Positions 55,621-64,000 of a DNA stretch of 64,000 nucleotides are shown here, piece by piece (the first letter of the stretch is position 1; every line of letters starts with the position of its first letter). Source of the DNA: Phyto melanocephala (taxonomy: Eukaryota > Arthropoda > Insecta > Diptera > Rhinophoridae); contig OW799233.1 of the NCBI GenBank assembly GCA_941918925.1, positions 46,089,341 to 46,153,340 of the forward strand, read 5' to 3'. Below the pieces are notes generated by a model. It searched no databases and was not told where the DNA came from. It worked only from the letters and a program-made list of their open reading frames with translations. The position numbers and the translations under genes were made by a program.

Positions 55621-57630
55621 ATAAAAGTATAATTTTATTAGTTTAATATACATTTGCCCTAGTTGTATCAATTTTATTTACGTTGGTTAATTTTTTGAAA
55701 CTGTTCTGACAAAACTCAATCCGTTATTGCAGTATAAAAATGAAAGATCTCTAAGTGCATGTAAATTTGAAAAGTAAATAACAGTGTTGATTGTGTTTAA
55801 ATAAACCAACTTTTGCAACGTTAACTTTAAGAATTCCAAAAGATTTTCGGTTTAAATATTTAAATAAATTATAATGTAGATAAATTAACGTTTGCAAAAG
55901 ATTTAAGCGTAACAATTTTGATGTTTTCATATTTTTTTATTTACGATATTAAAATTTTGTTCACAATGAAACCTTTTATGGTATTAAAATTACATTTCAA
56001 CGACTTATGCAAAACGTTTTATATATGTATGTATGTATGCATGTACATGTTATTGTAGGTGAATTTACGATATGGAAAAAATTAAATTTAAGCAAATATA
56101 TTTTTCTACTTTTTACCAATTTATCAAACGGTTTTATTTATTTTAATTTTTAATAAATCATTTATGTATACTGTATACTTTATACAATGTATGAAAAACA
56201 AAAAAGAAAATGTGTTTTATTAACCATATAACATTTTGTCAATAAGTTAAACATAAATTAAAATGAAACATTTATATGAGACCATCTCACAAAGAATAAA
56301 AGTGAATAAATAAAAAATGCAAAAGAGTATACAAATATTTTTCTAACAACAGAGTTAAATTTATTTAATATGCATGTTTATTAAAACGCATGTTTGATAC
56401 TTTTTAATTTGCATAAAATTATTTTTTATAATATAATAAACTATGTCGGTTTGTTGTTGTTGTTGTTCTTGTTGAAAAAAGAAATATTAATTTAAAACAG
56501 ACTTTATTTATTAACTAGTCAGTGTGATTGCACCATTATGAGCAATAACACTCAATTGCAGACAATTTTATTATTGAGCCTTGCTCGTAATCAAATTATT
56601 CCGCTCTGCCTCTTAGTTGGGCGTAGGCTGTCTACGAGATGCTTTTATCGATGCCTTCGCTCATATAATTCACCATTTAAGATTCTTTTAGGCCAATATA
56701 CTTGTAGTATCTTGCGAAGACACCTGTTTACGAAACTGCGAAGTTTGAACTCCAAATTGAGTTTAACTTGGTAAGGTTTATATTATTAGTTCCTTTTAAG
56801 TTGGTAATAGGAAAGCCTATCAAGCGGGCCATCCCGATTTTTCTATTTTATAATTTATTAAAATTTATATAATTTATTCTTATTAATATAACAATTTATA
56901 TAAATGAAGACTGACTATGTCAAAGCTGGACCATTCGGAGTGTTCCATTCGTTCGAGCATATCGACTGGTAACTCGCAAATAATACGAGTAATGAAGTTT
57001 AGTAAAAAAAACATCTATAGTTGCTACTTGGGTGCAATATATTTTCTAATTTTCCGCATGGAAATTTTCCGTCTGTCTTGAAGCCTACTGTTTCATTAGA
57101 CAGTGAAACACCAAAACCACTTAACCATTTCCTAAAAAAGTTGAATGCAAATCATTGCCAGAAGAAATAAATATTATTGTTGTAGATAACCACCTAATTC
57201 TCTACCCAAAAACAATTTGTTTTTTTTTCAATTATTAATAAATTACCAAATAATAATAACAATTCAATAAATTATTAATAATTTTAAGTTTACTTTTAAA
57301 TTGAAGTGTTTAATTTAACATTAAAAAATCAAACCTCACGATGAATCACCCATTACTATGGGGCAATCCGAATCTGGAGAAATCGAAGAAGATTCTAAAA
57401 CTTAGAAGGCCAACACTTTGATGATTTACTAGTTTAGCAACTTTTTACACTGAGAACGCATCTAGTTCGCATGAAACTATTGGCTGAAATGAGAGCATAA
57501 GACTTTGGAACACTACCTTTTACAATATCCTTTGTTTAGGCATACTAGATACGAGAAATTTACATGCCGAATTTAAAATAGCCTAATTCTATATTACACT
57601 GAATAACCTGAATTCTTTACCTAATCAAAA
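55621..57630. other. AT-rich intron with a LINE scrap at 56640-56765
   Basis: Apart from the fragment listed separately and TTG repeats at 56453-56470, nothing is recognised. Confidence 0.4.
56640..56766 (-). pseudogene. Fragment of a non-LTR reverse transcriptase C-terminus
   Basis: The minus strand gives LEFKLRSFVNRCLRKILQVY, then WPKRILNGELYERR, then a stop. This matches the conserved post-thumb motif (FxNxCLRxIL-xxWPxxIxNxxL) of RTE-like endonuclease/reverse transcriptases. Both ends are lost. A plus-strand frame over the same bases is its shadow. Confidence 0.55.
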
Positions 57631-57698
57631 TATACGCCAGTGTTCTGTATTCCGAGTGAAACTAACTCACTCCGATTTGCCATGTAATTGTTGTTATA

Positions 57699-58249
57699 AA
57701 GGGTCCGCCATCAAACTTTTTTTTTCAACTAGTGCTTTTTTCGTGAATGGTAACACTTAGCTCATGTCTGATTTGACAGATAATTAGTTTTATCTTTTCG
57801 CTAAAGGAATATGGTTGTGTATACGCTTGAACAACGCCTGGAGATATTGCGATATTACTTTAACCGATTTTGCCAAAAAAAAAGCATCTTCTCAGATGAA
57901 GCTCATTTTGATCTTGGCGGGTATGTAAACCAGCAAAATTGTCGCATTTGGGTCACAGAAAACCTGCACGCATACATTGAAAAGGCGATACACCCAAAAC
58001 GAGTCATTGTTTGGTGCGGATTTTGGTCCAGAGGCATGATTGGGCCATTTTTCTTCGAAAATGAGCAAGAAGTGGCCGTAGTCAATGGCGATCGTTATCG
58101 GGCCATGTTGAACGAATTTTTGTTCACAAAAATTGAAAAGGAGGATATTGTCAACATTTGGTTTCAACAGGACGGCGCTACGTGCCACACAGCCGAAGTT
58201 ACACTTTTTTTTAGCATTTTCAAAAAAAAAAGTTATTTGGCGGACGCTT
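57699..58249 (+). mobile_element. Internally deleted DD41D mariner element E (551 bp)
   Basis: Terminal repeats AAGGGTCCGCCATCAAACTT (left) and AAGCGTCCGCCAAATAACTT (right, inverted) continue into T-runs and GTAACACT / GTGTAACTT. TA is duplicated at 57697-57698 and 58250-58251. Two internal deletions have removed the DNA-binding domain and the end of the catalytic domain. The frame is otherwise unbroken, so the loss is recent. Confidence 0.85.
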
Positions 58250-58263
58250 TACTTAAACAATAA
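57811..58263 (+). pseudogene. Doubly deleted DD41D mariner transposase
   Basis: It starts at a good ATG (MVVYTLEQRLEILRYYF), the usual N-terminal helix. It then jumps straight to NRFCQKKSIFSDEAHF, so about 100 residues including the helix-turn-helix motifs are missing. The first catalytic Asp (SDEAHF) and the second (WFQQDGATCHT) are present. After HTAEV a second deletion joins into the 3' terminal repeat, and the third Asp is lost. The last residues are read from the terminal repeat and flank. Total 150 codons without a stop. It could make a truncated protein but no active transposase. Confidence 0.85.
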
Positions 58264-58293
58264 CACTACAAAGGTAATTCCGAACACAGGCGA

Positions 58294-61200
58294 TTAAGTT
58301 AGTTTGAGTAGAGGAATTTTCATTTCCTAGAGCGCAAAACATACCAATTTCGGCCTACGCACATACCTGTCATGGATTTAGACTTTACATGTCCCTGTTT
58401 TTTAATCTAACTTAACTTTAAAACTACCAGAATACAATAATCTATCACTGCATATTTGATTAATAGCGATAGATATTGAAAAATTGGTCCCAAAATAGTT
58501 GAGTTTTTTCACGTATATTTTTTCACTTTCTTTAAGTTATTTAAATCTAAATACCACCCTAAGGTGTAGTTAAAAACTTTTACACACATACACACATAAC
58601 GACACACAAAAGTAATAATAATAACAACATGCTCATGCATAAACACGCTAACAAATCGCCTAAAACTCATACGCCTACACACACTAAAAGTTTATCTTTT
58701 AGCAAATTTGTTACAAAGAAACAGAGATGCTAAAAGTTGTTCTTTACACATCTTGTTTCTGTGTACAAAACAAATAATATTTAAAGTCTTCTTTTGATAA
58801 CATTAAGTACGAAGAAGTAAAAGCCACGATGTTAGAGGAAAAGAAAAGTGTTCGTATTTGTTTTGTTGTTGTTATCCAAAAAGTGTTTAAAACAATTTCT
58901 ATTTACTTTTTGTGTGTGTTTAATATCCTAAATGTGAGCAGAAGAAAATTTTTTAAAAATTCAACAAAATATATGCTTAATAAAAACATTTAGCGACATA
59001 CTTACACACATGCTGACACATTCTCACAATATAAATTGATGTTTATATAGACATTTTGAAGTCATTATAAATTTATGCAAACATTATTATACGATTTTGT
59101 CGTTTTTGTAGTTTTATTATTGTCATATTATATTAAAGCAAAAAAGAAAAAGACACATACACGTAATCCTGGCAAAGTAACCGAAAATGTAATAAAGCTG
59201 TAGATATGCTTATGCAAGAGAGAGAGGGAGTACGACGATATAAAAAATAACAACAATAATAATAATACCTGTTTGCCGTGACATATGAGTGTTATTTTGA
59301 TTATAAACACACACTTGCAAAACAATCACTGGTGTTCGTGCTTGATTTATTTAAGTAGTAAAGTCTATGCGAAGGTGTGGTGCAATAGATATGTTTGTAA
59401 AATAAGTTAAAAGCAATTTTTTATGGATACAAAATTTTGATATAAATTTATATAAACCGAATTGATACTTTATTTTCCAAAGTTATAAAATTGTTATCAA
59501 AGTTTAATGCTATACTTTAAAATTTTCGGCAAAAGCCAAAAATTTGGCTGTCAGCTTTTGTTAATTGGCAACTCTTAGGTCAGAATATATACACGCAGAG
59601 AAAAATTATGATTATATTATTATCACTGCAATCATATTTGATTCACCATAACAATATTTAGCAATTGCAAACAATTATTTTCTATTTCATTCTTTTAATT
59701 TGTCTTTATTTGAATTTATTACTGAAAACTTACTTTTAGTGTAATCCTCGATATGGTTGTCCTCAAAAATAATATGATTGAGAAACTAACTATAACGAAT
59801 ATACTATAATCTCTCCACATTTTTTATAACAACTAGCAATAGTTTATAATTTAAAAATTTTAGCTTCATAAACTTACAAACTCAAAAATACCAAAAGTAC
59901 CATAGAATGGAGAAAAAGTACCTTGTTAGGATTTCCATATCAATGTACAAATTCCAAGTTTTAAATGTTTGAATATCTATTTAACAATAAAATATTTTAA
60001 TTGACAGAGTTTGTATAAAAATAAATTTGTTCTATAAATTACCAACCGTTTTCCCGAATTTACCCTTTCTACCCTGTTATGAAGATGTTTCAATTTTTAC
60101 TTAATTACATAGTGTTTTTATGTCTAATGAAGTCTCTATTACGATTTTCTGCGAACTGTTATTAGGAATCACACATATTTTCCTCTTGTTAGTACTTTTT
60201 CTGTCCCCCTTAAAGTTGTCTTGTAAATGTCTTGTTGAATAATGTAAAAAAAAAAATTTTTTTAAGTTCAAAAAAGAGGGACACTATTTAGTCCTTATAA
60301 ATGCGAATTTAAAAAACGTGCCAAAATCTTATCAATATTTGCTCGCGAATTAACTTATACAATTTAGGTTGTTCTTTTCTAAATTTTTTCTTTTCTTAGG
60401 GGTTGAAAACTATAAAAAACCAGATACACCAGATTATTTTTGAGGAGATTACAATACATTTGATAGTTAATCTGTATCGTTTTTAGTCACAAAGGAGAAC
60501 TAGGATACATACCTTACCTTTGGAAATAAATGGACTTAAGAATGGTAACCAAAATACTCTTTGACGACTTTGACACGGTTTTTCAGAACGAAATTTGTGT
60601 AACAATTGCAATTACTAAAGGCATTTGGGTTATTTTGTATGAACATTAAATATCTGACATTAACCATGGGAGCAAACTTTAAGTTGCATTTAATTTCTTT
60701 CACTGGAAACTAACAGCCATATTGAAAATCTACTACTGGCCTTTTGGGACTATTATAAGACCAATGATCAATGACGACCGCCTTAAAAATTATGAAGCTG
60801 ATTGCCTATTTATTCGACCGACATTTTTAATTAGGTGTCTCCAGGGTTGATACGTGTAAAACTGTCTACCCTCCTAGACACCTTGTCTAGTAAACCAAAC
60901 TTGGTGCAAATATAGCATAAATTGACATGACTAACCTCTCTCTCTGACTGTTAAAAAATAGAGTTTATACTCGAAGCTACCTAAATACCTTTTTGTTACT
61001 ATGGGAATCAGCCCTTAGAACCTGTCCTATACTGGTTATTTGTTAATTTTCTTCGGAGTATACATGGTGGCTGTGGTTTATTCCCAAGCCGGAAAATAGA
61101 CTCATGGGTGGTTTAATAAGGGCTGTTGCTTTTCTATAAAATTACTTACTTTGTGAACCACAAATCCGATCAACGTCAGTTGTCTTGTAGTAAAAAAACA

Positions 61201-62162
61201 AAATAAGGATTAATATAGTCCCAAGCTCCTTCTTAAAGAGCCTAAACATAAACGAGGAGATTAATGTATATAAAATTGCCAATTCTGGTCATGATTAAGT
61301 TGCATAACGTGACACACAGAGATGAGTGATTGGTTGTCAAAGAGTTGACCTAGTCGTAAGACGGCCATCAGATTATAGCACTCGCTTACATTGATGAGGA
61401 TAATAAAACTCGTACCCTGATTTGATAATGGCTCAATGAGGCTAAAAAAGCAATGTACCTGTTAAAAGTCGAAATTAACGGACTCCATTCCTTAAATAGG
61501 AAGAATCTAATAACAATAGCTGATTTTCTAGCTGCAGCCTTAGAAAGCATTTAAGTGAAATCGCTAGGACAATTTAGGAGGGAGGATTTTCTCTACTATA
61601 AATCGGCACTTTGTATTTGGAAACTATGTTTTCAAGAGTACAGTATTGGGCGGCTATATCAAAAGTATAAAATTAATATTTTTACTACCGCTATCTACAA
61701 CTACAGTATGGACACCAGAGAACTTACGCATTTATAGTAAGGATACGCCTGAGGAACGTTCGAGAACCATACGAACCATAATCGTGTAACTCCATAAGCA
61801 TTAAAAATAAAAATTATAAATAATTATCTTATTTAAACTTTGCAAAGAAATTAAGATCAAATTGTCCACTAAAGATACTGTCAGTCAAATAAGCAGCCAT
61901 TACAACATGACGCATATTTTTATCTCTCTGGTCTACACTTGTCGCAACTAGAAAATAACGGAAGCTAACATTAGGCTTTATGTGATCGAGAAAAATCAGT
62001 ATATATTGGCCTTTCTTTTACCTAGTGATCTTATTGTTCTCAGTCGGTGTTCTCAATATACTAAAAATAGAAACTTTATTTTTTTTATTCATTAATTTAT
62101 TTAATTAAATTTAATCATTATCATTGATTTAATTTACGCCAAATAATTTCTTTATTGTATTC
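58294..62162. other. Intron sequence, no gene recognised
   Basis: The region 60000-61760 is less A/T-simple than most of the window and may hold very old mobile-element remains, but no frame or motif is recognisable. Elsewhere there are short tandem AG or AAT runs (for example 59216-59228 and 59250-59268). Confidence 0.35.
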
Positions 62163-62288
62163 ACCAGTGTTCTGCATTCCTAGAAAATTAAAATCCCTCG
62201 GAATTGCCACTGTAGTGTTATTGTTTACAACAACAATGTCATGCCAATTTCGAGTGACTTAATCTCACTCAGAATGCAGAACACAGGC
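62163..62288. mobile_element. Palindromic miniature element, intact copy
   Basis: The left arm is ACCAGTGTTCTGCATTCC and the right arm, inverted, GCCTGTGTTCTGCATTCTGA. The middle has AACAATAACACTACA and the GTTGTTGTAAACAATAAC segment that, in the copy at 57633, is split by a mariner. It is ~126 bp and non-coding. Confidence 0.7.
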
Positions 62289-63306
62289 GAATATCTAATT
62301 TGTTTTTATATCTCATAAGATTTTTATCGCTAAAAATAAAAATTACTTTGGTATATTATTAAAAGCGAAAAAACATAAAGAAAATCGATAGAACAAAATT
62401 TTAATTAATTTTAATATCAAATGTAGTGTCATTACTAAATCTAAATGATCCCATAAACATTTATGAGATCATTCACATTTAGACGGCATTTATTTATTCA
62501 TCCAGAATTTTACTCATTCATTGATTTATTGACAAAAATCTAAAAATCTGCCGAGTCGAAGACTAACACATATTTTTTTTTTTTTATATATAAACGCTAA
62601 TAATATGCAAACATTTAAAAACAATAAAAATATAATGATAAACAATATAAAAACACTTTTCTGCCTTTGCAATGAATAATAGAGTTTGGAAAATGATGTG
62701 AAAAAGAAAACAAAATGTTAACACATATTCTTTCACAAACATGACAAAATCAAAGCAACAGAAAAAAAAACAAACAAATTGATTTATGCAAAAGAAAAAT
62801 GAAACAGATTATGAATTTTTATTTGCATGATTGAAAAAAATAAATAAATATATAAAAAACACAATTTGGGAAACAAGAAAAAAAAAAAAGAAAAGAGATA
62901 AATTGAAATGCAAATAAACAAAACAAATAGTAAACAATTCAATTTATGTACAAACGTTCACATAAATCTATGAATAAAATGGCAAATCTCGTATACGAAA
63001 TCGAATAATGAAAAACACACTATGTGGAATAGATAACAGCACCCAATTGCATGAAACGATATCTTGTTGCGAGTGTTTGCATTACAATACACTATGAACT
63101 AACACTATAAGTTAGATTTACGATATGAAATTTTTTTTTTTACAAAATTTTACGATTTTATTATTTTTTTAGCTAAACGTTTGACATTCCCAATAAAAAA
63201 AAATATTAGAAGACTTTTATCAATTTTTTAAACAATTTATGATATTAAATTGTCCGTTAGAAATTTTTATCAGTATTAAACATTCATCAGAAACATAAAA
63301 GTTGCA
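62289..63306. other. AT-rich intron
   Basis: A-rich stretches and, at 63118-63270, a few TTTACGATAT / TTTTACGATTTTA motifs like those of the 54.3-kb array. No gene. Confidence 0.4.
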
Positions 63307-64000
63307 TCAAGGCGAATTCAATCAGGTGGCCTCGCGCAATCAGCTGATTTTTTTTTCTTTAAGATTTTCGTTGTCTAGACATCAAATATTGTTTACGTTT
63401 GTTTTTTTTATAAGCGTTTTAAAACATTTAAAAATTCTCTAAGAAAAGTTTACGTTGTGCCAAAAAAAAAATCTTGTTAATAACTTCAATTCATCCGTTA
63501 ATGCTACACCATCATACCTACCTACTTCACTGTATCAAGGCTTACCGGCGGCAGGCGCACATTATAGTCATGTTTCACGACCGACAACCGAATTTGATGT
63601 TTCCGGTCCTTTAGCGATTGGTCCAAATTGGGTCTGCTTTTGCCAAATCCAGTACCAGATGTTACATCTATAGTTAAGACTGTTGGTACAGTACTCACGA
63701 ACTCGGCTGTTATCCATAAATTGGCCTTAGCAAACGTAAATGTACGCTATGATACATATATGATACATATATCATCAAATGCTTCTAATAGTTCTGGTCC
63801 AAAAGAAGTTTGGCCTGGTCGTAAACCGATGCTCGGTTCATTACAACATAAATTTATGTAGTCTAATTTCATTATGATTAATGAATTTCGTTTTTTGTTT
63901 GTGCATACATATTTCCATTATGTACATACTTATGTATGTGCATATTAAACTTTAGCATATAATTAAATTGTAAAAATATAAACTTTTAATAAAAATAAAA
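63307..64000 (+). mobile_element. Left end of a transposon related to the reptin-carrying element, with cargo
   Basis: The terminus CAAGGCGAATTCAATCAGGT at 63307 is followed by GGCCTCGCGC and AATCAGCTGATTTTTTTT. The reptin-carrying element at 7822 starts CAAGGTCTATTAAATAAGGT and then has CAACTAATCAGCTGAT and T-runs at nearly the same spacing. The order CA-GG..ATT..AAT.AGGT..AATCAGCTGAT-T(n) is shared. A coding-like fragment follows. The right end was not found before 64000, so the element is either cut by the window edge or truncated. Confidence 0.5.
63476..63861 (+). pseudogene. Captured gene fragment of unknown origin, frameshifted
   Basis: Two overlapping frames form one protein-like segment. 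The first (to about 63630) reads NATPSYLPTSLYQGLPAAG and then TEFDVSGPLAIGPNW. The second (from about 63628) reads LLPNPVPDVTSIVKTVGTVL, then NSAVIHKLALANVNVRYDTY, and ends GPKEVWPGRKPMLGSLQHKF before a TAG. A single indel near 63630 accounts for the shift. GC content is well above that of the flanking intron. It follows a transposon-like terminus and, like the reptin fragment, looks like cargo. I do not recognise the parent protein. An exon of a real gene is possible, but no splice sites fit the two-frame structure. Confidence 0.45.

Larger units (their letters stand above)
57633..58293. mobile_element. Palindromic miniature element interrupted by mariner E
   Basis: The left part 57633-57696 (GCCAGTGTTCTGTATTCCGA onward) and the right part 58252-58293 (AACAATAACACTACA..GTAATTCCGAACACAGGCGA) together match the intact copy at 62163-62288 (inverted). 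Without the mariner the element would be roughly 110-130 bp, the same as the intact copy. Confidence 0.7.

Noticed and set aside
56538..56774. 78-codon plus-strand frame
   Set aside because: The minus strand carries a recognisable reverse transcriptase motif (CLRKILQVYWP); the plus frame is its shadow.
60000..61760. Possible old retroelement gag/pol
   Set aside because: Composition is less simple than elsewhere, but no motif or sustained frame could be identified in any reading.
1..64000. LTR retrotransposons, tRNA or rRNA genes
   Set aside because: No long direct terminal repeats with a primer-binding site, and no cloverleaf or rRNA-like sequence, were recognised by eye; weak cases could be missed.

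Overview
This is a strongly AT-rich piece of a eukaryotic nuclear genome, almost certainly a fly (Diptera, probably Brachycera). The evidence is three spliced exons of an insect dystrophin gene, INE-1/DINE-1-like repeats, rosa-like DD41D and DD37E Tc1/mariner elements, a LOA-type LINE, and Jockey-like LINEs whose remains end in TAAA/TAAATA-rich tails.

The host gene is dystrophin (Dys), on the minus strand. Its exons lie at 35394-35566, 26983-27133 and 12122-12245, in that transcript order. The splice phases agree, and together they encode a continuous stretch of spectrin-repeat rod. Everything else is intron: at least 28 kb upstream of the first exon, 8.3 kb and 14.7 kb between the exons, and at least 12 kb downstream. 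I see no other intact host gene.

The introns are filled with mobile elements, many of them nested. 278-3648: a DD41D mariner relic split by a second DD41D element that has an inverted end, with a piggyBac-type element abutting it. 6080-7361: a palindromic element, then a repeat containing four ~140-bp tandem units. 7814-8602: a DNA transposon with near-perfect 29-bp ends and an 8-bp target duplication, carrying a captured reptin (RuvB-like 2) fragment. 10469-11760 and 13912-14998: two DD37E elements. 17086-19933: a 5'-truncated LOA-like LINE with an 894-codon open frame and a 14-bp target duplication. 20153-24880: an INE-1-like repeat and a Jockey relic. 25150-26559: a DD41D relic interrupted by a palindromic miniature element. 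28670-31410: a Jockey relic split by an element built of six ~122-bp GGGCGTGGC units. 32200-34430: INE-1-like repeats arranged head to head, a mariner fragment and a short repeat. 42838-44790: a LINE relic interrupted by a second miniature element. 56.6-58.3 kb and 62.2 kb: a LINE scrap and two copies of a palindromic element, one split by a deleted mariner. 63307 to the window edge: a second terminus resembling that of the reptin-carrying element, again followed by a coding-like fragment.

Between the transposons lie several AT-rich ~30-bp minisatellite arrays. The clearest (36.25-36.96 kb) repeats the palindrome TATCGATA about twenty times. Another (54.3-55.6 kb) repeats ACGATATT.

The most notable signal is the pair of related, probably P- or hAT-type, non-autonomous transposons that each carry a gene fragment. 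Family names rest on reading the translated sequence by eye; no database search was possible.
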